NCBI GenBank assembly: GCA_030690365.1
Contig: JAUYGX010000148.1
Coordinates: 1 to 40,788, forward strand
Reading direction: 5' to 3'
Source of the DNA: Bacteroidales bacterium
Lineage (GTDB): Bacteria > Bacteroidota > Bacteroidia > Bacteroidales > F082
Length of the DNA stretch: 40,788 nt
The position numbers and the translations under genes are program-made. Of the stretch, positions 17,634 to 25,826 are shown in pieces. Under the pieces are notes generated by a model. That model searched no databases. It had not been told where the DNA came from and was given only the letters and a program-made list of their open reading frames with translations. Each line of letters begins with the position of its first letter. Positions within the stretch are counted from its first letter, which is position 1.

Positions 17634-18044
17634 TTATATGTTTTTATTTTCACAAAGCTCGGTAAGCACTCCAAAAGTTGATTTGGGATGTAAAAACGCA
17701 ATGTCAAGGCCCTCGGCCCCTTTTCGGGGTTTTTTATCGATGAGCTGAACACCTTTTTCAGCAAGTTCATCCAAGGCATCTTCCAGGCCTTCGGTTGCAA
17801 AAGCCACATGGTGAATACCTTGTCCCCGTTTTTCAATGAACTTCCCGATGGGTCCTTCAGGATCTGTGCTCTCCAATAATTCAATCTTGGTTTGACCGAT
17901 TTGAAAAAAAGCTGTTTTCACTTTTTGATCAATAACCTCCTCAACGGCGTAACATTTTAAACCAAGCATGTCTTCATAGTAAGGAATGGCTTCCACCAGG
18001 CTGTTCACTGCGATTCCAAGGTGTTCAATATGAGATATTTTCAT
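17634..18044 (-). CDS. mce: Methylmalonyl-CoA epimerase
   Basis: This 136-residue vicinal-oxygen-chelate protein interconverts (R)- and (S)-methylmalonyl-CoA, supplying the decarboxylase downstream. Metal-binding landmarks are His8 in ISHIEHLGIAV, the KIELLEST segment and GIHHVAFAT, with the typical C-terminal SKSTFGVLTELCE motif nearby. Length is normal. It is the first gene of the operon, 66 bp ahead of mmdA. Confidence 0.94.
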   Translation of the reverse strand: MKISHIEHLGIAVNSLVEAIPYYEDMLGLKCYAVEEVIDQKVKTAFFQIGQTKIELLESTDPEGPIGKFIEKRGQGIHHVAFATEGLEDALDELAEKGVQLIDKKPRKGAEGLDIAFLHPKSTFGVLTELCENKNI

Positions 18045-18072
18045 GATAAAAGATTTGCTGTTAAATAATTCA

Positions 18073-18080
18073 CAAAAGTA
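18073..18080 (-). promoter_or_regulatory. Candidate -7 element for mce-mmd operon
   Basis: TACTTTTG on the minus strand, 28 bp upstream of the mce ATG at 18044. It matches TAnnTTTG; the -33 position is unconvincing. Confidence 0.45.
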
Positions 18081-18159
18081 GACAAACTTATTGTGTTACC
18101 CCGAATACTGAACAGAATATTTTTGAAATTAAGAATGAAACCAAATAAACCACCCGGCC

Positions 18160-18191
18160 TTTTGAATTCACCAACAATTTCGATAATATTG
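18160..18191 (+). promoter_or_regulatory. Candidate Bacteroidota promoter (-33 and -7)
   Basis: TTTTG at 18160-18164 is followed after exactly 19 bp by TAATATTG at 18184-18191, one mismatch from TAnnTTTG. The ATG at 18206 follows 14 bp later. This is the only site in the window where I find both elements at the expected spacing. Confidence 0.45.
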
Positions 18192-18205
18192 TAAAAAATT
18201 TAACC

Positions 18206-19720
18206 ATGCCAAAATTCATCCTCACTTTGCTGTTGTTGTGTGCTGTCGTCGCGACAGATGGCCAAACATTTACCGATATCAAAGCGGGACTTACCGGTGT
18301 GAGCGAGAGTGCAAACTGCTGGATCGATTACAACGAAGATGGAGCTCCGGATATCTTTGTCACAGGTGATTTTTATTCAGGCAGCAAGCATGAAATCTAT
18401 TCAAAATTGTATAAAAATCAAAGGAACGATCGTTTTACGGAAGTAACCACACCTGTTATAAATGTATTTCGGGGAGATATGGATTGGGCCGACTACGATC
18501 TGGATGGCATCACCGATCTGTTTGTAATTGGCGAAACCGCCACCGGAACAAAAATTGCCCGGCTTTATAAAAATAACCGCACCAACAATTTGCAATATGT
18601 ACCCATTCATTTTACCGGAGTTCGTGATGGTTCAGTGGAATGGGGTGATTATGACGGAGATGGCGATCAGGACCTCTTGATTACCGGTGAATCCGACAAG
18701 GGCCCCATCACCAAAATATACAGAAACGACAGAAACAACAAATTTCTTGACCTGCCAACCGAATTCCCGCAGGTATCATTTGGTATGGCCCGGTTTGCCG
18801 ATTATGACCTGGATGGCGATCTGGATGTTGTTGTCAGTGGAAGAGAAAGTAGTGGATTGGTGGTTACTGAGTTGTTTAAAAACATGGAAGGGATTTTTAT
18901 TGAAATGAATCCGGGACTGATTAATTTACAGCTAAGCGATCTGGCCTGGGGCGATTACGACAATGATGGCGACCTGGATTTGGTTGCAAATGGCGAAACA
19001 CAACAAGGAAAACTACAAACACAACTCTATAACAACAATAAGAACCAACGTTTTACGCCCGTCTTTCCCGGTTTTATTTCCGTCCGATCGGGTTCGCTCG
19101 ATTGGGGAGATATGGACCACGATGGCGATCTGGATCTCCTGTTAACCGGAGAATCAACGGTGGGGCCTGTTTCAAAAGTGTACCGCAACGAACGTCAGGA
19201 TAAATTTACTGATTTAAATGCCGACATCATTGGACTCCACATGAGCGATGGACATTGGGCTGACTATGATAACGACGGCGATCTGGATGTATTGGTTTCG
19301 GGCATGTCCAAAGATTTTAGGTTTATTACCAGGGTGTACAGGAACGATCCTTTCATGAAGGCTGATACTGCCCGTAATCAGGGCGATGAGGATATATGGA
19401 ACAACTCGGTAGTGGTTCCTGAACGTCCGAAATCAACATATTTTTATGTTTATGCCAGCTGCTGGGCCGATTTGGATGGAGATGGTTCCAAAGAATACCA
19501 CGCCTTTTTTAGCCCCATCCGAAAGCCAAAAGTTCAGTATGAAATGGAAAGGAAATTCAATCGAATTATCCGGCGCGATTATCCGCTTTGGTATGAGTTC
19601 GATCAGGGAAATATTATTGCCAACGGGTTTTCAAGCGAGCAAAAGGCCATCGAATCGAAAAGCATAGCCATCAAAGAGTACCAGTCAAAAGGATTTGAGG
19701 TACATGAACTCAATTGGTAG
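18206..19720 (+). CDS. Secreted FG-GAP/VCBS repeat protein
   Basis: The protein has 504 residues with a signal peptide (MPKFILTLLLLCAVVATDG). At least seven FG-GAP-like blades follow, each with a calcium-loop motif such as DYDGDGDQDLLITGES, DYDLDGDLDVVVSG, DYDNDGDLDLVANGE or DMDHDGDLDLLLTG. An integrin-alpha-like seven-bladed propeller is therefore likely. The last 110 residues form a different basic domain without a T9SS type A sorting sequence, so it may stay periplasmic or use another route. The 3' end overlaps the convergent ispG end by 11 bp. Ligand and role are unknown. Confidence 0.85.
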   Translation: MPKFILTLLLLCAVVATDGQTFTDIKAGLTGVSESANCWIDYNEDGAPDIFVTGDFYSGSKHEIYSKLYKNQRNDRFTEVTTPVINVFRGDMDWADYDLDGITDLFVIGETATGTKIARLYKNNRTNNLQYVPIHFTGVRDGSVEWGDYDGDGDQDLLITGESDKGPITKIYRNDRNNKFLDLPTEFPQVSFGMARFADYDLDGDLDVVVSGRESSGLVVTELFKNMEGIFIEMNPGLINLQLSDLAWGDYDNDGDLDLVANGETQQGKLQTQLYNNNKNQRFTPVFPGFISVRSGSLDWGDMDHDGDLDLLLTGESTVGPVSKVYRNERQDKFTDLNADIIGLHMSDGHWADYDNDGDLDVLVSGMSKDFRFITRVYRNDPFMKADTARNQGDEDIWNNSVVVPERPKSTYFYVYASCWADLDGDGSKEYHAFFSPIRKPKVQYEMERKFNRIIRRDYPLWYEFDQGNIIANGFSSEQKAIESKSIAIKEYQSKGFEVHELNW

Positions 19721-21275
19721 GTGATTTCTTTACTGCATCGCCTGGCTCCTTCCAATCGCCACCGGCCCGAATTAATTGGATGAGGGCCTCCACAGCGTCC
19801 TCCTCAGGTATGTTTTTATCCACCAGTTCCTTTCCCTGATACAGGTTTACTTTTCCCCGGCCTGCCCCTACATATCCGTAGTCAGCATCGGCCATTTCTC
19901 CCGGTCCGTTAACAGCGCAACCCATCACAGCGATTTTCAGACCTGCCAGATGATGAGTCCTGGCCCGAACCAGCGCCAATTGCTCCATCAGGTTAAAAAG
20001 CGTTCGCCCACACGACGGACAAGCAATAAATTCGGTTTTTGAGTAACGCATGCCCAGTCCCTGGAGAATATTTAGCGAAAGCATGGACAAAGTTTCGTCA
20101 CTGGTGTGTGGATAATTCTCAATATGGATGGCGTTACGCCGCTGATTTAGCATCAGCAATGAAATATCGGCGGAAGCCCTGATTACCAAATTTTCCTGAT
20201 CAGGCTCGCTGTAACTAAGGTGATAACCGGATAGTTTTTGTTTATCGCCATCAATGGTATCTGGTGTTTTGATTACCAAATCACTGTGCGGAGTTTTTGT
20301 GGAGGTAATCACCAACGGATGTTTTGGCTGAATGCCTGATGTGTTTTCAATATAAAATACATTACCTGGCGACAGATCCTTTTCCTTTTGTTTTTTACCA
20401 TAGAACTGAACCAGCTTTTTCGCCACAGGCACTTCATATTCGGGTGCTTCGGTAAGCGAAACCCGGATGGTGTCGCCAATTCCTTGAGCCAGCAGGTTAC
20501 CGATTCCGGCGGCTGATTTTATCCGGCCATCTTCTCCATCACCAGCTTCGGTAACACCCAGATGCAGAGGATAGTAATATCCGTTCTCGGTCATCCTTCT
20601 CACCAATAATTGGTTGGCTTCGATCATGCCGGGTACATGGCTCGATTTCATGGAAAGGACCAGATTATGGAAATTGGCTGCCCGGCATATTTCGATAAAC
20701 TCGATGGCTGATTCAACCATCCCTGTCGGGGTATTCCCATAACGGGCTAACATCCGATCGGAGAGTGAACCGTGGTTGGTGCCGATTCGGATCACCGTGT
20801 GGTGCCTTTTACAAATTTCGAGCAATGGCAACAGGTTGTCCCTGATTTGTTGCCGTGCTGCCAGGTTTTCAGGTTCGCTGTATTGATAATTGATCCTTTT
20901 TTTATCGGTATAATTCCCGGGGTTGATGCGCACCTTTTCGACCAGGGTAGCTGCTACTTCAGCGGCTTTTGGATTGAAATGAACATCCGCGATAAGCGGA
21001 GTGGTATAATTCCTTTTGAGGAGTTCCTCTTTTATTCTGCCCAGGTTTTCAGCTTCACGAACACCCTGGGTAGTTAACCGTACATAATCGCATCCGGCAT
21101 CTGCCAACTTTATAATCTGATTTACTGACGATTCAGTATCCATCGTGTTGGTGTTGGTCATCGATTGAATCCGAACGGGATGTGATCCTCCCAAAGGAAT
21201 ATCACCTATGTGTATAACGCCAGACTGAACAGCCGGTTGACCGGGTTTACTCTTTGTATGTGAGCTCATGGTCAT
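19710..21275 (-). CDS. ispG: 4-hydroxy-3-methylbut-2-enyl diphosphate synthase with short insert domain
   Basis: This 521-residue [4Fe-4S] enzyme carries out the penultimate step of the non-mevalonate isoprenoid pathway. The N-terminal TIM barrel (about 15-285) has VRIQSMTNTNTMDTE, RINPGNY and TEAGDGEDGRIKSAAGIG. The C-terminal cluster domain has CPSCGRT and GCAVNGPGE, supplying three Cys and the catalytic Glu. Between them lie about 115 residues of A*-type insert. Bacteroidota, chlamydial and plant enzymes usually carry an insert roughly twice that size, while the E. coli type has none, so this is an intermediate. The ATG at 21275 or the one at 21269 (MSSHTK) may be used. Function is confident; the insert comparison is from memory. 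Confidence 0.93.
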   Translation of the reverse strand: MTMSSHTKSKPGQPAVQSGVIHIGDIPLGGSHPVRIQSMTNTNTMDTESSVNQIIKLADAGCDYVRLTTQGVREAENLGRIKEELLKRNYTTPLIADVHFNPKAAEVAATLVEKVRINPGNYTDKKRINYQYSEPENLAARQQIRDNLLPLLEICKRHHTVIRIGTNHGSLSDRMLARYGNTPTGMVESAIEFIEICRAANFHNLVLSMKSSHVPGMIEANQLLVRRMTENGYYYPLHLGVTEAGDGEDGRIKSAAGIGNLLAQGIGDTIRVSLTEAPEYEVPVAKKLVQFYGKKQKEKDLSPGNVFYIENTSGIQPKHPLVITSTKTPHSDLVIKTPDTIDGDKQKLSGYHLSYSEPDQENLVIRASADISLLMLNQRRNAIHIENYPHTSDETLSMLSLNILQGLGMRYSKTEFIACPSCGRTLFNLMEQLALVRARTHHLAGLKIAVMGCAVNGPGEMADADYGYVGAGRGKVNLYQGKELVDKNIPEEDAVEALIQLIRAGGDWKEPGDAVKKSPTN

Positions 21276-21310
21276 ATTTTCAAATTTTTATTTCCCGGTT
21301 TCCCGGAAGA

Positions 21311-21318
21311 CAAATGTA
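21311..21318 (-). promoter_or_regulatory. Candidate -7 element for ispG
   Basis: TACATTTG on the minus strand, 35 bp upstream of the ATG at 21275. It matches TAnnTTTG, with no -33 match at 19 bp. Confidence 0.38.
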
Positions 21319-21461
21319 GATAACTTTTGGTTTTACCAGCCTGAGAGTCCAAGTTACAAAAGGCCATGCCGACAATTATTTTATAGAATCTAAACCAATC
21401 TGTGAGATTGTGATTCCGGGAATCCCGGGAATTCGGGATGAATTGCATAAGTTGTTTAAAG

Positions 21462-21497
21462 AAAAAAAGCGGTGCTAATTTTATTAGCCCCGCTTTT
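21462..21497 (-). terminator. Rho-independent terminator of the BACON-repeat protein gene
   Basis: On the minus strand AAAAGCGG/CCGCTTTT with an inner TTAGC/GCTAA extension forms a 13-14 bp hairpin with a tiny T-rich loop, followed by a run of seven Ts. It sits 18 bp after the stop at 21516. Confidence 0.88.
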
Positions 21498-21515
21498 CTA
21501 ATTGAAAATTTGTAA

Positions 21516-24500
21516 TTATTTAATTAACACAGTTCCATTGATCAGGGTTTGTTTTTGAGTAATCCTGACATAGTAAGTTCCTTTGGTCCAGGAAGAAGTG
21601 TTGATTGTCAATTTCTTTTCAGGGTTTTTAAATTCAATCACCAGCTTACCGGCAATATCTACAATCTGAATATTATCGATATTCTGTTTCGATTCGATGG
21701 TGAATGACTGCGAAGCAGGATTCGGGAACAAACTGATTTGATTGGCGGTGAGCTCATCAATTCCATCGGGATGCGCGGCTTGTATCACTGCCAGTTCCTG
21801 TACCAATCCACCACCACTAACGATTACCGTACAATTACGTTCGGAGGTGGCAGGGTTTTCTACATAGTTTAGCACAAAACTTCCAGATAGCGATCCTGAT
21901 ACCGGAGTTACCGAAATCCATTCGCATGGGTTCGAAACGTTCCAATCAGTGTTGGTAGTGACCTCTGTCTGGAAATTGCCGGCTTGCCATCCAACATTTT
22001 GTTCGTTGCTACTCAACGCCAGTTCAGCTACTTTAGGCTGTTGAATAATCTCAACAATGGCACTGGTTCCGCCACCAACAAAGTGTATCTGGCAGGTGCG
22101 TGATTCTGTAAAGCTTTCATTTTCAAGGTATGAAATAACCGTTGTGGTTACATCATTCCCTGTTTCGGGTGTCACAGTGATCCAGTCACAGGATTCATCC
22201 ACTGACCATTCGATGTTTGAGGTTACCTCGACATTGATACTTGAAGCATCTGATGTAACGGTTTCAGAGGCGGTATTAGTGGTGATGGAAGCCTGAATTC
22301 CGTTTTGTATCAGAGTATAATCCGACGAAATGGTGGCTGCTGCCACATGGATTACACATTCGCGGCTATCAAAAGTAGCATTTTCATCATACGTTACTGT
22401 CAAAACGGCATCGCCTTCGCCCGATGCGGGTGTAACGGTGAGCCAGTCGCAGGTTTCGTCAACAATCCAACTGGTATTGGAAGTAATTGCCGCTTCCGTT
22501 GAAGAAGCTGCATTATTTACTGTGGCAGACATGGGATCAATACTGAGGATTTCGGCGACTCCTTCCTGAGTCAGTGTAAAATCAACTGATAAAGTGGAGG
22601 TTGAGAATGTAACAACACACTGTCGTAGAACTCCTGTATTTGCTTCATACGAAATAGTAATATCAAGACCACTCAGCCCACTGGAAGGTGAAACAGTTAC
22701 CCAATCGCAATTTTCAGAAGCATTCCAATACCTATTTGCATTTAAAGCAACAGCGGTGCTTCCTGCATCCATTCCAACAGTAGCCGAAGTGGGATCGATG
22801 GACAAAATTTCTTGTTTAATGGTAATGTAGTCTTGTTTTACCATGGTATTGGTATTGGTACCATCACCAACGGTAAGTGTTACATCAAAAACGCCTGGAG
22901 TTGTGTATAATACGGATGGATTTTGCTCAGTAGACGTTTCGGGATCGCCACCTTCAAATGCCCATTGCCATGAGGTGGGATCACCGGTGGAAAGGTCGGT
23001 AAAATCAATGGTGCTACCTGCAAACACAGATGTTGAACTTGCGGCAAAGGAGGCACCAAGAAGTTCTGCAAAATACAGCGAAGCTACTTTTGATCCATGG
23101 TTACTGCTCGAAAGCATGTATTCGGTTGTAAACCAAAATGTTTTATCGTCGACCGGATCAACAGACATGTTGGAATAATCGCCCCATCGGTTAAAACTGG
23201 TTTGAGATGCAGTTCCTTCCAAAATTACTCCTTCCTCAATGTCCATAATTCCGGTAGCAGCATTATTTTCGAGTGAAGACTGACCGCAATAATAAATACT
23301 CGGGTTTTTTGTTGAACTTGAAACAGAATATCCGAGTGCAATATCTTTGGTACTGTTCATCGCAATACTACCCATCCAGCGGCTGTGCTCGTCAGGGGCA
23401 TAGGTTCCTTCCTGCCTTATTTCCCAGGTGTCTCCATTCAACTCAAGTTCATACCACCTGATGCCGGCATGATCGGTTCCGTCCACATCCACGGTATGGT
23501 TGCAAACAATTCGTTTTTCTGCTCCAAAATTACGGTATTGTACCCGATACATAAGCACTTGGTTAATCGCATCCAACTTTTGACCGGTTCCCTTTTGTTT
23601 AATGTTATCCCATGACGGACCAAAATTACTGTCGAATGGAGAAACTGCAATTTGTTGTGTCCGTTGAAAGGTTGAATTGGTAGGTGAATCCCAGTCTACA
23701 TCCAATTCAAATAACCAAAGTGCGTCTCCACCCCCGCCCCAGGCATCATCGTTAATAGTTAAAAATATACCCGGTGTTCCGGCAGGCGCATAATCACCAT
23801 CACAATCGGCAGGCAACACACAATGAAATCCACTTTGTGGCCTATTTGGATTGTCAAATTTCACCATTTGAGGTGAGGTGGCACCGATAAGCATTTCTTC
23901 ACGTTCAAACACGTAAATATCGCTTCCACTAGTGGTATTGGTTCCCATGTAGTAACCATCTTCCCAAACACCGAATTTCATGTAGTCGGGAAAACCATTC
24001 ATCGACCAGGACCAACGATACCAGTCACCTGTAGGGTCATTGGTAACCGAAATGGCAATCATCATATAATCAGGACCCGAGACACCTGAAAATTCGGCAG
24101 CCAACCACCTGTCGGCATTATCGTCGTATAATAAAATCGGGTCTCCTTCATTTGTATTACCACCTGGAACTCCGGCGAACAAGGTATTCAGATTGGTAGG
24201 TGCTATCACTTGGGTACCCGTTTTATCATATATGGAATAGGTAACATTCACCGTCTGGAAAAAATGGTTCGGCCCGGCAGAGCCATTACAATCGGGTGGA
24301 AATGAGTTTGAATTCTGACCATTAAAATTTTGAATGATGTTGGTCATATTTCGGGTACGGCCATTTATCTTTTGCCAGACTTCATCAGGACCTTTGGGAA
24401 GGGCATTGGCTGCATTAGGATACGAACGGTACTGTAGATCCTTGTTTCGTACCTTGGTACGTTCTTTCTCGTTCATTTTTTCGAGTTCTTCCGGGGTCAA

Positions 24501-24674
24501 GGCCGGAAAGTCCTTCAAGGGACCAACTCTGTCAAAGTAAATCGCCCTGGAAAACGAATCGGGACTTACTTTTTCGCCGGCTCCATTGGGATTTTGATTT
24601 CCTTGTTGGCAAAAACCCTGTAAGCTCAGTATTAGTCCAAGGGTCAATAAAATAGCTGTAAATGATTTTTTCAT
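21516..24674 (-). CDS. T9SS-exported PKD and BACON repeat surface protein
   Basis: The protein has 1,052 residues with a signal peptide (MKKSFTAILLTLGLILSLQG). Residues about 100-550 form a large unrecognised N-terminal domain that looks beta-propeller-like, rich in Trp/Asp and containing FPPDCNGSAGPNHFFQTVN. A PKD domain (WQWAFEGGDPETSTEQNPS) follows. Then come four BACON-like modules of about 85-90 residues, each with a C-(D/E)-W-(V/L/I)-(T/S)-V-(T/S)-P core and a C-V or C-Q strand. The C-terminus is a T9SS type A sorting domain beginning SLFPNPASQSFTIES. It is transported across the outer membrane and probably anchored or released. BACON modules often bind carbohydrate or mucin; no catalytic motif was seen. 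Confidence 0.88.
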   Translation of the reverse strand: MKKSFTAILLTLGLILSLQGFCQQGNQNPNGAGEKVSPDSFSRAIYFDRVGPLKDFPALTPEELEKMNEKERTKVRNKDLQYRSYPNAANALPKGPDEVWQKINGRTRNMTNIIQNFNGQNSNSFPPDCNGSAGPNHFFQTVNVTYSIYDKTGTQVIAPTNLNTLFAGVPGGNTNEGDPILLYDDNADRWLAAEFSGVSGPDYMMIAISVTNDPTGDWYRWSWSMNGFPDYMKFGVWEDGYYMGTNTTSGSDIYVFEREEMLIGATSPQMVKFDNPNRPQSGFHCVLPADCDGDYAPAGTPGIFLTINDDAWGGGGDALWLFELDVDWDSPTNSTFQRTQQIAVSPFDSNFGPSWDNIKQKGTGQKLDAINQVLMYRVQYRNFGAEKRIVCNHTVDVDGTDHAGIRWYELELNGDTWEIRQEGTYAPDEHSRWMGSIAMNSTKDIALGYSVSSSTKNPSIYYCGQSSLENNAATGIMDIEEGVILEGTASQTSFNRWGDYSNMSVDPVDDKTFWFTTEYMLSSSNHGSKVASLYFAELLGASFAASSTSVFAGSTIDFTDLSTGDPTSWQWAFEGGDPETSTEQNPSVLYTTPGVFDVTLTVGDGTNTNTMVKQDYITIKQEILSIDPTSATVGMDAGSTAVALNANRYWNASENCDWVTVSPSSGLSGLDITISYEANTGVLRQCVVTFSTSTLSVDFTLTQEGVAEILSIDPMSATVNNAASSTEAAITSNTSWIVDETCDWLTVTPASGEGDAVLTVTYDENATFDSRECVIHVAAATISSDYTLIQNGIQASITTNTASETVTSDASSINVEVTSNIEWSVDESCDWITVTPETGNDVTTTVISYLENESFTESRTCQIHFVGGGTSAIVEIIQQPKVAELALSSNEQNVGWQAGNFQTEVTTNTDWNVSNPCEWISVTPVSGSLSGSFVLNYVENPATSERNCTVIVSGGGLVQELAVIQAAHPDGIDELTANQISLFPNPASQSFTIESKQNIDNIQIVDIAGKLVIEFKNPEKKLTINTSSWTKGTYYVRITQKQTLINGTVLIK

Positions 24675-24792
24675 GTGATTTTTTTTTGAAAGTGTAAATT
24701 TTTTCGATCTCCTCGTTCAATTGCCATATTAGATTCCCTTTCTTTATAAAAAGGTTGCACGCAACTAAATCAAAAATAAGTTTTTGGTGCTA

Positions 24793-24800
24793 CAAAGGTA
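24793..24800 (-). promoter_or_regulatory. Candidate -7 element for the BACON-repeat gene
   Basis: TACCTTTG on the minus strand, 118 bp upstream of the ATG at 24674. If used it gives a long 5' leader. The rest of the 266-bp gap to the tag stop shows nothing I recognise. Confidence 0.38.
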
Positions 24801-24940
24801 ATGAATAAAATGCCCTGTTGGGGAAATGAATGAGGGTTTTAGCAGCCTGTTAACGCTCGATATTTTGGTAATAGCTGCTTCGGCGCTGCAAACACATGAT
24901 ATCTTGTCCGGTTTTTTATCGACTGATTGATTTTAAAGTA

Positions 24941-25516
24941 TCACTTTGTCATCACCTCCCGATACCTGAAACACGTTACCAGGTGGTCGTTTACCATGCC
25001 TGCAGCCTGCATAAAGGCATAGCAAATGGTAGTCCCCACGAATTTAAAGCCACGTTTTTTCAGATCTTTGCTCATGGCATCCGACTCGGGTGTGCTGGCC
25101 GGGATTTCCTTTAACGAATTCCATGTGTTTATTTTGGTTTGATGGTTGGTAAATTGCCAGATGTAGCGATCGAACGAGCCAAATTCCTGTTGAACCTTTA
25201 AAAAGTGCTGCGCATTGGTGATGGTAGCCCTGATTTTTAATCCATTACGAATAATCCCGGGGTTGTTCATCAATTCATCTACCTTGTCTTCTGAATACCG
25301 GGCGATGATTTGGGGATTGAATCCATCCAGGGCCTGGCGAAAATGCTCGCGCTTATTCAGAATGGTACTCCAGCTCAGGCCGGCCTGAAATGCATCAAGT
25401 ACCAGAAACTCAAATAACTTTTGATCATCATGCAAGGGAACTCCCCATTCATGATCGTGGTATTGTGTGTCGAGCGACTTGCCTGCAGGCCACGGACAAC
25501 GAATTTGATCTTTCAT
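24941..25516 (-). CDS. tag: DNA-3-methyladenine glycosylase I
   Basis: This 191-residue helix-hairpin-helix DNA repair glycosylase removes 3-methyladenine from alkylated DNA. Family motifs are RCPW and YHDHEWG near the N-terminus, the DAFQAGLSWSTIL segment, and HLVTC near the C-terminus. The structural zinc ligands correspond to Cys7, His20, and the His and Cys of HLVTC. I start at the ATG at 25516 (MKDQIRCPWP), as in homologues; the open frame continues 15 codons upstream into the palindromic region. It is monocistronic by appearance. Confidence 0.95.
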   Translation of the reverse strand: MKDQIRCPWPAGKSLDTQYHDHEWGVPLHDDQKLFEFLVLDAFQAGLSWSTILNKREHFRQALDGFNPQIIARYSEDKVDELMNNPGIIRNGLKIRATITNAQHFLKVQQEFGSFDRYIWQFTNHQTKINTWNSLKEIPASTPESDAMSKDLKKRGFKFVGTTICYAFMQAAGMVNDHLVTCFRYREVMTK

Positions 25517-25539
25517 GTAATCATCTTTTATTGTTGTTT

Positions 25540-25547
25540 CAAAGGTA
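25540..25547 (-). promoter_or_regulatory. Candidate -7 element for tag
   Basis: TACCTTTG on the minus strand, 23 bp upstream of the tag ATG at 25516. The outer arm of the 118-bp palindrome begins 5 bp further upstream, where a -33 region would sit. Confidence 0.48.
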
Positions 25548-25551
25548 AAAG

Positions 25552-25669
25552 TTTCACGCAAAGTGGGCTAAGTTTTTAGTACGTAATGTTCGCAAAGAAG
25601 TTTTACTACACAAAACTTTTATCACTTTGCGAACTTTGCGAAACATGTCTCCGCGATCTTTGCGTGAAA
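25552..25669. repeat. 118-bp nested palindrome (REP/MITE-like)
   Basis: Three sets of perfect inverted arms are nested. TTTCACGCAAAG (25552-25563) pairs with CTTTGCGTGAAA (25658-25669). GTTCGCAAAG (25588-25597) pairs with CTTTGCGAAC (25625-25634). AAGTTTT (25598-25604) pairs with AAAACTT (25612-25618) around a 7-base loop. It has no coding capacity and lies between the tag promoter and the next gene's terminator. It resembles short non-autonomous palindromic elements; copy number cannot be judged here. Confidence 0.75.
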
Positions 25670-25706
25670 TAATTGCCTGAAAAAACAAGAACATTTTGGC
25701 TAAAAC

Positions 25707-25735
25707 AAAAAAAAATCCCGGAATACGGGATTTTT
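25707..25735 (-). terminator. Rho-independent terminator of the small repeat-protein gene
   Basis: AAAAATCCCG (25711-25720) and CGGGATTTTT (25726-25735) form a perfect 10-bp stem with a 5-base loop. On the minus strand it is followed by a run of nine Ts in all, a strong terminator for the gene ending at 25827. On the plus strand it has a shorter T run and might work weakly. Confidence 0.85.
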
Positions 25736-25826
25736 CTGGAGCGCGAAGCATCCGTTACAACTTTGAATAATCAATTACAATTTTGCTGGCATAATTTTTT
25801 ATTTCATGGTTGTAATCTTTTGACCT

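Noticed and set aside
21413-21437. Palindromic CCGGGAATCCCGGG-like words upstream of ispG
   Set aside because: The words are short and overlapping with mismatched larger arms. They could be a terminator fragment or chance, and no clear structure could be drawn.
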